Assembly (NCBI RefSeq): GCF_029867415.1
Contig: NC_081183.1
Span: 112,691,061 to 112,755,060 of the forward strand
Reading direction: 5' to 3'
Length of the DNA: 64,000 nt
Source: Vicia villosa
Taxonomy: Eukaryota > Streptophyta > Magnoliopsida > Fabales > Fabaceae
Shown: piece by piece, positions 31,763-43,889 of the stretch
Layout of the letters: every line of letters starts with the position of its first letter
Position numbering within the stretch: position 1 is the stretch's first letter
Notes under the pieces: generated by a model
Databases searched by the model: none
Seen by the model: the letters and a program-made list of their open reading frames with translations, nothing else
What the model was told of the DNA's origin: nothing
Made by a program: the position numbers and the translations under genes

Positions 31763-33668
31763 ATGGTTGATACTCCAACACCTACATCTACATCTGGCTC
31801 TGCTGAGCAAAACAATGGAAACAATGGCTACACTAGACCACCAGTATTCAATGGTGAAAACTTTGAATATTGGAAAGACAGACTCAAAAGTTACTTTCTT
31901 GGTTTAGATGGTGACGTATGGGATCTTCTGGTGGATGGTTACAAACATCCAGTGAAAGCTAGTGGTGTAAAGCTCTCAAGACAAGAGGTGAGTGATGATC
32001 AAAAGAAGCAACTCAAAAATCATCACAAGTGTAGGACTATTCAGCTGAATGCTATTTCTCATGCTGAATATGAGAAGATATCAAACAGAGAAACTGCCTA
32101 TGACATATATGAATCATTGAAAATGACTCATGAAGGAAACGCCCAAGTCAAGGAGACCAAAGCTCTTGCATTGATCCAGAAATACGAAGCCTTCAAAATG
32201 GAGGATGATGAAAACATTGAAACAATGTTCTCAAGATTTTAAACTCTATCTGCTGGATTAAGAGTTCTTGACAAGGGATACACCAAGGCTGATCATGTCA
32301 AGAAGATCATCAGAAGCTTGCCAAGAAGATGGGGTCCTATGGTGACTGCTTTCAAAATTCCCAAGAATCTGAATGAAGTCTCTCTTGAAGAGTTGATCAG
32401 TGCTCTGAGGAGTCATGAAATTGAGCTAGATGCTAATGAACCTCAGAAGAAAGGTAAGTCTATTGCGTTAAAATCTAATTATAAAAAATGTACTAACGCA
32501 TTTCAGGCAGAAGAACAAGATTCTGAAGAATCAGAGTCAGAACAAGAAGAAGATGAGTTGTCCATGATCTCCAGAAGGGTAAACCAACTCTGCAAGAGCA
32601 AACAAACGAAGTTCAAGAACTTCAGAAGTTCTAAGAAGCCTGAAAGAGGAGAATCTTCTAAAAGCAGAAGATCTGACAAGAAGAAGGTCACATGCTATGA
32701 ATGAAATGATCCTGGTCACTACAAGAATGAGTGTCCAAAGCTTCAGAAGGAGAAGCCCAAGAAAAAGTTTCATAAGAAGAAGGGTCTTATGGCAACTTGG
32801 GATGATTCAGATTCATAGAATCAAAATCAGACTCTGAAGGCGAGCAGGCTAACATTGCGCTGATGGCCACTGTGGATGATGAAGCAGAATCTACATCAGA
32901 ATCTGACTCTGAAGAGGTATTTTCTGATCTAACTAGAGAAGAGCTTGCTTCTAGTTTAGCTGAAATTCTTGAAATCAAGGCTAAGCTCAGTATCAAATAC
33001 AAGAAGCTGAGAAAGCTCTTTGTATATGAAACTGAGATGCTTGTATTAGAAAATTCTGAACTCAAAGAAAAAGTTTTAAAACTATCCAAAGATGCTGAGT
33101 CATCTTCTGGTTCAGAAGAATCTATTCCAAGCTTGAACCATATTCTTAAAGAATATGACTTGAGTTTTAGGAAAATCTTATCTAGAAGTATTGGCAGACG
33201 TCATCTTGCTTCTATGATATATGGTGTTTCTGGAAACAAGAGAGTTGGCATTGGCTATGAGGGTGATACCCCACATAAACTTGAACTTGTCGATGATATG
33301 AAAATCACATACAAGCCATTGTATGATCAGTTCAAGTATGGCCACTCACATGATATTAGGCTTACTTCATATGCCAAAAGCTTTCATGTTACACACACTA
33401 AGAAGCATGTGACACAACCTAGAAAATATCATGCTGCTAAACCTAAAGAATATCATGTTGTTCCTCCTGTTGTTTATTATGCTAAACCCAAGTTCAATTA
33501 GAACTTGAGGAGAACTAACAAGAAAGGACCCAAGAAGTTGTGGGTACCTAAGGAGAAGATAATTTCTGTTGCAGATATCCTTGGCAGCAAAGAAGACAAA
33601 GCAAAGCATGTCATGGTACCTAGACTCTAGGAGCTCGCGTTACATGACGGGAAGAAGGTCTAGGTTCC
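31763..33668 (+). pseudogene. Cop-B gag
   Basis: Same protein as Cop-I gag: ATG at 31763, GYTRPPVFNGENFEYWKDRL, QVKETKALALIQKYE, Lys-rich region, zinc knuckle, Glu/Ser-rich tail. Breaks: TAA at 32240-32242 (Gln codon), TGA at 32702-32704 replacing the second zinc-knuckle cysteine, a frameshift near 32815 and a TAG at 33499-33501 (Gln codon). Downstream the gag frame continues in overlap with the protease frame to about 33668. Confidence 0.92.
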
Positions 33669-35243
33669 AAGACCTGATGCTTAAGTCCGCTGGAGAAGTA
33701 AAGTTTGGAGGAGATCAGAAGGGTCAGATTATTGGCTCTGGAACCATAAGTACTGGTAACTCTCCTTCCATATCTAATGTACTTCTTTTAGAAGGATTAG
33801 CGCATAACTTATTGTCCATAAGTCAATTAAGTGACAATGGTTATGACATAATCTTCAATCAAAAGTCTTGCAAGGCTGTAAGTCAGAAGGATGGCTCAAT
33901 CCTATTTACAGGAAAGAGAAAGAACAACATTTATAAGATTGATCTTTCTGATGTTGAGAAACAGAAGGTGACTTGTCTTATGTCTGTTAGTGAAGAGCAA
34001 TGGGTATGGCACAGAAGATTAGGCCATGCTAGTTTGAGAAAGATTTCTCAGATTAACAAACTAAATCTGGTTAGAGGGATCCCAAATCTGAAATATAAAT
34101 CAGATGCTCTTTGCGAAGCATGTCAGAAGGGCAAGTTCTCGAAACCTGCATTCAAATCTAAGAATGTTGTTTCTTCCTCTAGGCCGCTAGAACTTCTGCA
34201 CATTAATCTGTTTGGCCCAGTCAAAACAACATCTGTCAGAGGGAAGAAATATGGATTAGTCATCGTAGATGATTATAGCCGCTGGACATGGTTAAAGTTC
34301 TTAAAACACAAGGATGAGTCTCATTCAGTGTTCTTTGATTTCTGCACTCAGATTCAATCTGAGAAAGAGTGTAAAATCATAAAGGTCAGAAGTGATCATG
34401 GTGGCGAATTTGAGAACAAATTATTTGAGATTTATTTCAAAGAAAATGGTATTGCCCATGATTTCTCTTGCCCTAGAACTCCACAGCAAAATGGAGTTGT
34501 AGAGCGAAAGAATAGGACTCTACAAGAAATGGCCAGAACTATGATCAACGAGACCAATATGGCTAAGCATTTCTGGGTAGAAGCAATAAATACTGCGTGT
34601 TATATTCAGAATAGAATCTCTATAAAACCTATTCTTAATAAGACTCCTTATGAATTGTGGAAGAACAGAAAGCCCAACATTTCATATTTTCATCCTTTTG
34701 GATGTATTTGTTATATTCTGAACACTAAGGATCATCTGAGTAAGTTTGATTCTAAGGCACAGAAGTGTTTCCTTCTTGGATATTTTGAATGCTCAAAAGG
34801 CTACAGAGTATATAATACTGAAACATTGATTGTTGAAGAATCAATCAATATCAGATTTGATGATAAGCTTGGTCTTGAAAAGCCAAAGCAATTTGAGAAT
34901 TTTGCAGATTTTGAAGTCTGTGACTCAGAAGCTGGAGAACCCAGAAGCAAAGGATCAGAAGATCAAGTTGCTGCTTCTTTAGAGAATCTCAAAATTTCTG
35001 AAGAGCCAACTGTTAGAAGATCTTCCAGACTCACCTCTGCTCACTCTGAAGATGTCATTCTTGGAAAGAAAGAAGATCCAATAAGAACCAGATCATTCCT
35101 TAAGAACAATGCAGAAGGTCAATGAGGTCTTGTTTCTCTAATTGAGCCAACTTCTATTGATCAAGCTCTAGAAGATGCAGACTGGATAATTTCCATGCAA
35201 GAAGAACTCAATCAGTTTACAAGGAATGATGTATGGGATCTTG
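33569..35243 (+). pseudogene. Cop-B pol, first block: protease and integrase
   Basis: Open for 518 codons, then a TGA at 35123-35125 in the linker. The protease block reads WYLDSRSSRYMTG: the catalytic Asp is kept but the following Gly is Arg, which should inactivate it. Zinc region WVWHRRLGHASLRKI, integrase core LLHINLFG (first catalytic Asp replaced by Asn), RSDHGGEF and VERKNR. The frame is +1 relative to gag, as in Cop-I and Cop-C. The block ends at NDVWDL, where Cop-C is inserted. Confidence 0.93.
35239..35243. repeat. Target-site duplication TCTTG, left copy (Cop-C insertion)
   Basis: TCTTG precedes the Cop-C 5' LTR and recurs at 45099-45103 directly after its 3' LTR. Removing Cop-C and one copy rejoins the Cop-B RT. 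Confidence 0.97.
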
Positions 35244-36452
35244 TGTTAGAACAAGATTTGTTCTGATCAATATTCTTAGTTTTGATGATAACAAGGATAT
35301 GAATTTTGTATAAGATAATGTGGTACTCTAATACACTGCAATTTCCCTTTCAGGAAATATATAAGGAGTATGCACAAATCAGCGCTCAGAAGCTTTGACT
35401 CAGAAGGTTCAGCATGCAACATCAGAACATGGTCTAGCAAGACATCAGAAGATGGTCAAGCAGAATCAGAACATGGGTCTATGGAAGCATCAGAAGAACT
35501 TGAGATCAGAAGTAGAAGCACTAAGGTTCTCATGGTATCACGCTCAGAAGCACTTCAAGGTCAGAAGACAAGAAGATGCTCTGCACCAAGCTGTTTGACT
35601 CTGATGATACTCAAACGTTGTTTACACAAACATCAGATCAGAAGCAAGTACAAGATGGCAGGCTACGCTGACTGGAAAAAGGAACGTTAGAAGCTATTAA
35701 AGGCAACGTCAGTAGACACAGCGTAAACAAGGCTCGAGGTAGTTGACAAAAGGGTGAAACATTAAATGCAATGCTGTACGGATTACGCAAAGCATTAAAT
35801 GCTCCCAACGGTCATCTTCTCAAGTGCCTATATATATGAAGTTCTGATGAGAAGCAAGGTTACGAATTCTGAGGAACTCTAATACAAACTTGCTGAAACG
35901 CTGTTCAAATCAAAGCTCTCAAACTTCATCATCATCAAGCTCACTACATTGCTGTTGTAATATATTAGTGAGATTATACTTAAACTTTAAGAGAAATATC
36001 ATTATTGTGATTATAGCTTTTCAGAAGCATTGTAATACTCTTAGAATTTGATTACATTAAGTTGTAAGAACTAGAGTGATCAGGTTTGATTAGGATACTC
36101 TAGGAAGTCTTAGCTTGTGTCTAAGCAGGTTGTAACTAGAGTGATCACGTGGTGATCAGGATACTCTAGAAAGTCTTAGCTTGTGTCTAAGCGGTTGTTC
36201 CTAGACTGATCAGGTTGTGATCAGAAGACTCTAGAAGACTTAGTCGTGGGCTAAGTGGAAAACCATTGTAATCTTGTGAGATTAGTGGATTAAATCCTCG
36301 GTTGAGGTAAATCACTTTGTCAGGGGTGGACTGGAGTAGTTTTGTTAACAACGAACCAGGATAAAAATAACTGTGCAAATTGTTTTTATCTTACAAGTTT
36401 TTTAAACTACACTTATTCAAACCCCCCTTTCTAAGTGTTTTTCTATCCTTCA
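35244..36452 (+). repeat. Cop-C 5' LTR (1209 bp)
   Basis: TGTTAGAACAAG ... CTATCCTTCA, followed by the PBS. U3 rich in CAGAA words, TATATATA at about 35829-35837, U5 with three hairpin units (about 36070-36260). Confidence 0.97.
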
Positions 36453-36471
36453 ATTGGCATCAGAGCGCCGG
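36453..36471 (+). other. Cop-C primer-binding site
   Basis: ATTGGCATCAGAGCGCCGG, identical to Cop-I; one mismatch to the usual initiator-Met tRNA complement. Confidence 0.9.
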
Positions 36472-36538
36472 TTCTAAGGTGCAAGCACTTAACCGTGTTT
36501 AGAAAAGATTCAGGAAGAGAAAAACGCATCTATAAAAG

Positions 36539-38369
36539 ATGGCTGGTGAAATTCCAACAAATCCACCTGCATCCACATCTGGCTCTAATGAGCAATACAA
36601 TGGAAATGGTAACAATGGTTACACTAGACCACCAGTATTTGATGGTGAAAACTTTGAATACTGGAAAGACAAACTGGAAAGTTACTCTCTTGGTCTAGAT
36701 GGTGAACTATGGGATCTCCTAATGGATGGTTACAAACATCCAGTGAAAGCTAGTGGCGTAAGGCTAACAAGGCAAGATATGGATGATGATCAGAAGAAGC
36801 TTTTCAAGAATCATCATAAATGTAGGACTATTTTGCTGAATGCTATCTCTCATGCTGAGTATGAGAAGATATCTAACAGGGAAACAGCCTATGATATATA
36901 TGAGTCATTGAAAATGACCCATGAGGGAAATGCTCAAGTCAAGGAGACTAAAGCTCTTGCTCTAATCCAGAGATATGAAGCCTTCAAGATGGAGGATGAT
37001 GAAAACATTGAGAAGATGTTCTCAAGATTTCAAACGCTAACTGCTTGATTGAGAGTTCTGGATAAAGGCTACACCAAGGATGATCATGTAAAGAAGATCA
37101 TCAGAAGCTTGCCCAGAAGATGGGGCCCAATGGTAACTGCATTCAAGATTGCGAAGAATCTGAATGAGGTTTCTTTGGAAGAGCTAATCAGTGCCTTGAG
37201 AAGCCATGAAATACAGCTGGATGCAAACGAGCCTCAAAAGAAAGGTAAGTCTACTGCATTCAAATCTAATGTTAAAAAATGCACTAACGCTTTTCAGGCT
37301 AAAGAAGAAGATTCTAAAGAATCAGAATCAGAAGAAGAGGATGAACTGTCCATGATCTCCAGAAGGGTAAACCAACTCTGGAAGAGCAAGTAAAGGAAAT
37401 TCAAAGGCTTCAGAAGTTCAAAGAGATTTGAACGAGGAGAATCTTCTGGTGGCAGAAGATCTGACAAGAAGAAGGCTGTCTGCTACGAGTGCAATGAGCC
37501 TGGACACCTCAAGAATGAATGTCCAAAACTTCAGAAGGAGAATCCCAAGAAGAAGTTTCATAAGAAGAAAGGTCTTATGGCAACATGGGATGATTCTGAG
37601 TCAGAATCAGAATCAGACTCTGAAGGAGAGCAAGCCAACTTCGCGCTGATGGCTACAAAAGATGATGGATCAGAATCTACATCAGAATCAGATTCTGAAG
37701 AGGTATTTTCTGAACTATCTAGAGAAGAGTTAGTTTCCAGTTTAACAGAACTTCTGGAACTCAAGGCTCATCTTAGTATCAAATACAAAAAGCTGAGAAA
37801 GCAATTTGAATTTGAAACCAAGAAGCTGGAATTGGAAAATTCTGAATTGAAGGAAAAAGTTTTAAAATTATCCAAAAATAGTGGATCTCCTTCTGAATCA
37901 GAAAAATCCATTCCTAGCATGAATCATATTCCGAAGGAATATGACTTGAGTTTTAGGAAATTTCTATCTAGAAGTATTGGCAGAAGTCAACTTGCTTCTA
38001 TGATATATGTTGTGTCTGGAAACAATAGATTCTGCATTGGTTTTTAAGGGTGAAACTCCATACAAGCTTGATTCTGTGGATGATATGAAAATATCATACA
38101 AGCCCCTGTATAACCAATTTAAATCTGGCCACTCCCATGATATTAGGCACACATCACATGCTCAAAGCTTTCACATAACACACATTAAGAAGCATGTGAC
38201 ACAACCTAAGAAATATCATGGAACTCAGAATAGAAATTATCATGCTGTTCCTCCTATATCTTATAATGCTAAACCCAAGTTCAAAGCACAACATGTCATG
38301 GTACCTGGACTCAGGATGCTCTCGACACATGACAGGAAGAAGGTCTATGTTCCAAGACCTAGTGCTTAA
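36539..38369 (+). pseudogene. Cop-C gag
   Basis: ATG at 36539. Same layout as Cop-I gag, with an intact zinc knuckle CYECNEPGHLKNEC (about 37480-37520). Breaks: TGA at 37046-37048 (Gly codon), TAA at 37391-37393 (Gln codon), an extra T near 38040 that shifts the frame, and an in-frame loss of about 35 codons between KPKF and KAQHVMVPG (about 38282). The last part overlaps the protease frame and ends at 38369. Confidence 0.92.
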
Positions 38370-39778
38370 ATCTGCTGGAGAAGTTAAGTTTGGAGGAGAT
38401 CAGAAGGGCAAGATTATTGGCTCTGGAACCATTTGTATGGGTAACTCTCCTTCCATAACTAATGTTCTTCTAGTAGATGGATTAGCTCATAACTTATTGT
38501 CCATAAGTCAATTAAGTGACAATGGTTATGACATAATCTTTAATCAAAAGTCTTGCAAGGTTGTATGTCAGAAGGATGGCTCAATCCTATTTACAGGCAA
38601 GAGAAAGAATAACATTTATAAGACAGATCTTCAAGATCTTAAGAATTAGAAGGTAACTTGTCTTATGTCTGTTTCTGAAGAGCAGTGGGTCTGGCACAGA
38701 AGATTAGGACATGCTAGTTTGAGAAAGATTTCTCAGATTAACAAACTAAATCTTGTTAGAGGACTCCCTAGTCTGAAATACAAATCAGATGCCCTTTGTG
38801 AAGCATGTCAGAAGGGCAAGTTTTCCAAACCTGCATTCAAGTCTAAGAATGTCGTTTCTTCCTCAAGGCCGTTAGAACTCTTGCACATTGATCTGTTTGG
38901 CCCAGTCAAAACAGCATCTGTAAGAGGGAAGAAATACGGATTAGTCATCGTTGATGATTATAGCCGCTGGACATGGGTAAAGTTATTAAGACACAAGGAT
39001 GAGTCTCATTCAGTGCTCTTTGAATTCTGCACTCAGATCCAATCTGAGAAGGAGTGCGAAATCATAAAGGTCAGAAGTGATCATGGTGGCGAATTTGAGA
39101 ACAGATTCTTTGAGGAGTTCTTCAAAGAAAATGGTATTGCCCATGATTTCTCTTGTCCTAGAACTCCACAACAAAATGGAGTTGTAGAACGAAAGAATAG
39201 GACTCTGCAAGAAATGGCCAGAACCATGATCAATGAAACCAATATGGCTAAGCATTTCTGGGCAGAAGCAATAAACACTGCATGCTATATTAAGAATAGA
39301 ATCTCTATAAGACCTATTCTAAATAAGACTCCCTATGAATTGTGGAAGAACAGAAAGCCCAACATTTCATATTTTCATCCTTTTGGATGTGTCTGTTTTA
39401 TTCTGAATACTAAAGATCATCTTGGTAAGTTTGATTCTAAAGCACAAAAGTGTTTCCTTCTTGGATATTCTGAACGCTCTAAAGGTTACAAAGTATACAA
39501 TACTGAAACATTGATTGTAGAAGAATCAATCAATATCAGGTTTGATGATAAGCTTGGTCTTGAAAAACCAAAGCAGCTTGAGAATTTTGCAGATATAGAT
39601 ATTAACATATCAGAAGCTGTAGAACCAAGAAGCAAAGCTCCAGAAGCTGATAGTCTCAGAAGCAATGGATCAGAAGATCAAGTTGCTGCTTCTTTAGAGA
39701 AGATGTAATTCTTGGAAAGAAAGATGATCCTATCAGAATAAGATCATTTCTAAAGAATGACAATCAGAAGCAGTGATC
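38218..39778 (+). pseudogene. Cop-C pol: protease and integrase only
   Basis: Protease with intact WYLDSGCSRHMTG, a TAG at 38647-38649 (Gln codon), then a 347-codon open block (38665-39708) with the zinc region, integrase LLHIDLFG, RSDHGGEF and VERKNR, all catalytic residues present. After SLE a small deletion shifts the frame; the rest of the linker (EDVILGKKDDPI) is readable in another frame to NDNQKQ-stop near 39778. RT and RNase H are entirely absent. The frame is +1 to gag. Confidence 0.93.
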
Positions 39779-40163
39779 AGAATCAGAAGATGTACAGTCT
39801 ATTCAGAACAACACAGCTGTCATTAATGAGTTTCTGAGAATGAATGCGTGTCTGTACAGTTAGTACAAAGCGTGCAGTTGAAGAGACGCTGTCCTAGGTA
39901 ACTGTGCAAATCATTTCACTTTGTCACATTATCTCTCCTAACGTCATTTCTCATTAAATGCATAATGATGTCTTTTTCTTGTAATCAATTTTTTTTAAAA
40001 CAGTTTTCTTTTTCCTTATTTTATATTTCTTTTTCAAATCGTTTAAATAACCCGCTTCATCTTCATTTCTTCCTTTTTCACTCTCTCTCCATTTGTGTAT
40101 CTCTCTCGTTGCCTTTGTTTCTTCAAACCCTAGTTTCTGATCTGAATTCAATGCATAATCATC
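39779..40163 (+). other. Cop-C spacer upstream of the env-like ORF
   Basis: Non-coding. It resembles 46380-46840 in Cop-B (AACTGTGCAAATC, CTAACGTCATTTCTCA, CTCTCTCC then AAACCCTAGTT), so it is the conserved region before the third ORF. The pyrimidine-rich stretch and AAACCCTAG before the ATG resemble a plant 5' leader; a splice acceptor or internal promoter for the env-like gene could lie here. Confidence 0.55.
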
Positions 40164-42629
40164 ATGTATTCATCTTCAAGTTCATCAAACCCAGCAGAAA
40201 GACTCACCTCTACACAGATTCTTCTACGCAAAAATGGGTATGCTCCTTTGAAAACATGCATGATTCCCACTGAAGAACTGGAAGTTCTCTGTGAATCTGC
40301 CGTGGACTTCAACAACCTTAGAGCAAACGGTTTTCAGTGTGATGTACTAATATTAGAGCAAGGATGGTCTAAATATCTTGATAGATTGGTTGGACCAATT
40401 TATCCTGAACTTGTGAAGGATTTCTGGGTACATGCAACGGTTACCCCCACTACCATCATTTCCTTCGTGCTAGGGCATGAAGTGGTTATCACTGAGAAAC
40501 TTATCAGGAAGCTCTACAACCTGAATGATGAAGAAGGTTGCACCGGTCCTCAACCGGGAAGGGTTAGCTGGTTTCAGGTTGAACAACAAATCTCTCTTGC
40601 CTTTGGAACTGAATCTCATAAAACGGGCACCTTAAGGCCGTTTTATCAAGTATGGGCTGAGATTATTCTGGGTTCTCTTCACCATAGAAAGAAGATATTC
40701 TCCTCCTCCTACATCAGTCTGGATCACAAGTATACTCTATTCTGCATTGGCTGAAAGATAGAACTCAACATCTCTCACATTCTGTTTGAGAATCTGAAGA
40801 CTTCTATATTTGAGTCAAGAGAAGATGAAAGGGCGAAGTACCCTCATATTCCAAGAAACACTATTCCTTTCTCCAGAATGATTTCAGACATTCTGACTGA
40901 AAGCAACTTGCTGGATTCCATCAGGACCCTTGATGCGTCCCAATTTCTTGGAGTAGTTCAAGGTCCCATCTTCAACGGTGTGGATTTGTTCAAACTAGAG
41001 CTCGTCAATAATGTATCTTCTGTTGGTACAAGCTTTCCTGACATTCTGTCAAGAAGAGTTGCTGTTGAAGGACTTGCCACCTTGTTTCATAAAGAACTTC
41101 ACAATGCTGTCAAGCTTTACTTGGAAGATTCTGTTAAGAAGCAATCAGAAATTGATCCTTCTTGGATCCGTGGCAGAGTACTTCTGTCCAAAGCTGATCT
41201 TCAGAAGAAGGATCAGAAGGAACAACAGGCACGACTAAAAAGAAAGGCCCGAGAAGATGAGGCCAAGAAAGCCAAGAAGCAGAGAGTCACCTATGATCCT
41301 GACAAGGTGAACACTCCAGAATATAGGCAGCAGAAGATCAGAGAGTCTTTTCGCACTCCTAGGTCTACATATGCTTCTTCTGCTATAGTCACCAGGCATG
41401 TTTTTACTCCACCTCCTTCCGTTCCTCAATCTTCTACCCAAACACCTCCTTCTGAACCACAAAACAACTTCACTTTACCAAATCCTTCTCCACCTTCTCT
41501 TTCCACTCCTATCTTAAACCTTACACCTCTAAGTATTCTTCCCCCAACTCCTTATGATAAACCTCTCTCACCAATCCCCTTCATAAATACTCCATCCTCT
41601 TCACATCCGATATTTTCTGATACTCCATCCTCATCAATCATTCCCACAGATGTCCCTTCTTCCTCATCCACCGCACCTCCACCTTCTTTATCCCATCCCT
41701 TACCTACCAGAAAATCCAAACCCTACTGCCTTCTCTACCCTGACTACAAATTCACCTTCAACCCACCTGAACCTGAACCCTATATCTACCTGGAGTTGTT
41801 CAGACATGAGGTGATTAGCAGTCTGGACCTTCTGAAGGATGCCTTCCTAAATGGTCTGGATGACGTTTCTACAAGAAATCTCTGGAGAATCTTTTGCCAG
41901 GATTTTCAAGTAGGAGCAATGGGAGTATAGAAGAGACTAGTGGCTGCTGCCCCTAGTTACGCTGGTTATCTTTTGGAGGGTGATAATGGTATATACTATC
42001 ATCCTCTCAGAAATAGTGTTGCTGTCGAGGAGAAGCCCTTTGTGGATGAAATGGAAGAAGCCATAATGGCTGCTGCATTGGAAGATAATCCTTGCAGGGA
42101 AATTGTGGTTTGGAAACCTCACTTCACTGTTTTGGTTGGAGATTTCAAGGCTTTTTTCGACTTTCTGAGGGAGAATCCTTCTGAGGAAGACCCAAGCTTG
42201 GTCATTCCAAAAGTTGCTGACCCACCAGAAGTTGAAGGACCTTCTGCTCCTCGGAATCTGGCAGCCATTCTTCAGGCACTTGAAGATGGAGATTCCGAGA
42301 TTTCGGCTGCAGAGTATGAAGATGCTTCTATGCAAGAAGAAGATGTAGAAGATCATGTTGCTGAATCAATTCCTGTTGAGGAAAATCCTGCAAATGATCT
42401 GACAATGGAAGCTGCAGATCACAATGCCATTCTTGTGGACAGAAGCTGTGACGCTTCTTCTGATGAACCTTCCCGTCTGGCAAGGACTCTGGAAGTTATT
42501 CAGAAGAACCAGGATGAGCAAAGCTCTATCAATGCTGAGTTTCGAGCTTTCATGGAGAGGCAAAATGAGCACAACAGTGGGATTCAAGATATGCTGGCCA
42601 AGATCTTGTCGAAGCTAGGGTCATCTTAG
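40164..42629 (+). pseudogene. Cop-C env-like (third) ORF, two in-frame stops
   Basis: One continuous frame of 822 codons from ATG 40164 to TAG 42627-42629, broken only by TGA at 40752-40754 (codon 197) and TAG at 41928-41930 (codon 589). The N-terminal 200 residues (EELEVLCESAVDF, HATVTPTTIISFVLGHEV, PGRVSWFQ) match the conserved 'putative plant transposon protein' type domain found in SIRE/Maximus elements. A basic region (KAKKQRVTYDPDKVN, about 370-385), a long Pro/Ser/Thr-rich stretch (about 400-520) and a C-terminal coiled coil (about 775-822) follow. I see no signal peptide or convincing membrane segment, so 'env-like' refers to position, not to a proven envelope role. Confidence 0.85.
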
Positions 42630-43875
42630 ATTTGAGTCTTTGTTGTTTTTTCGTTTTTTGCTTTGCTGCATCTGTTTTTGCATCTTCTTTTGCTCTTCCT
42701 CTCTTGTACTTCTGTACTCTTTCCTTGAGCTTGAATGAAAAACTCTGTTTCTTTCCTATTATCTTGTTTTTTTTCATCTGAATCTTTTATGTTTTTGATG
42801 TTATGAAAAAAAGGGGGAGAAAAATGTGATAAATGATCTGATTAATATTATCAGTTACCGGGAAGAAAGTCCCTACACCTCTAACAGAATTTGCAAGATA
42901 TGTGTTTCTAAGTGTTTTGCAGGATTGAAGACAATCTCAAAGGCTTAACACCAGAAGCAAAACCATGAGGAAAGGCAATTCTATAAAGAATCAAGCTCTT
43001 GGATTTTGAAGCAAGCTGAGTGCTATGAAGCTTCAGAATCAGAAGCAAGAAGCAAGAAGGAAGAATGCTATGATATTCTGATGATAGAATATTCTTTTCA
43101 TTCTAATTCTTTATATGTTCTGATGCATATTTTTTATATGCTCTGAAACATTTTATGTGTGTTCTGACAAATAGATATATTTCTGAAACACATTATATAT
43201 GATCAGATGCAGTCCATATGCTCTAATACATATTTTATGTTCTGATTCATTCATGCTGACTTTTGTCGTTTAGTTTGTTCTGTAACATTTCAGGATGTAG
43301 AGATGCTCTGATGACGCTCTGGTACATTCAACAATGTTCTTATACAATCTAGCATGGAATGATTTAAGAAGAAATTCAAGATCTGAAGCTGTCTAACGGA
43401 AGCAAGAATCAGAAGCTGTGAATGTTCTAAAGATCGAAGAAATTCAAGTTCTGAAGCTGTCCTATGGAAGCAGGAATCAGAAGCTGTGAATGTTCTGAAG
43501 ATCTAGGAAATTCAAGTTCTGAAGCTGTCCGATGGAAGCAGGAATCAGAAGCTGTGAATGTTCTGGAGACCTAAAGAAGTTCAAGTTCTGAAGCTGTCCT
43601 ATGGAAGCAAGAATCAGAAGCTATGAATGTTCTGAAGACATAAGCATATGTGAACGGCTCTACTGAAATACTCAAGGAAGTCTTTTATTATTAAAATTCT
43701 TCTAGTATTTATTTCAGGGGGAGATTATTTATCTCAGGGGGAGATTGTAAATCTCAGGGGGAGACATATTCACACATTGTCTATATGCTTATGTTATAGC
43801 TGTGTAATTGTCCATTGCCGTCTGTTCTTTTCTGATTGCAAATTCATATCATTTATGTATGTTTTTGTCATCATC
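42630..43875 (+). other. Cop-C 3'UTR with tandem array and decoy purine boxes
   Basis: Non-coding. A 60-65-bp unit (TTCTGAAGCTGTCC, GGAAGCA, AATCAGAAGCTGTGAATG) is repeated four times at about 43380-43640, the counterpart of the Cop-I array. Three CAGGGGGAGA boxes lie at 43716-43765 ahead of the real PPT, and another GGGGGAGA lies at about 42813. Confidence 0.85.
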
Positions 43876-43889
43876 AAAAAGGGGGAGAT
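43876..43889 (+). other. Cop-C polypurine tract
   Basis: AAAAAGGGGGAGAT directly against TGTTAGAAC of the 3' LTR. Confidence 0.93.
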
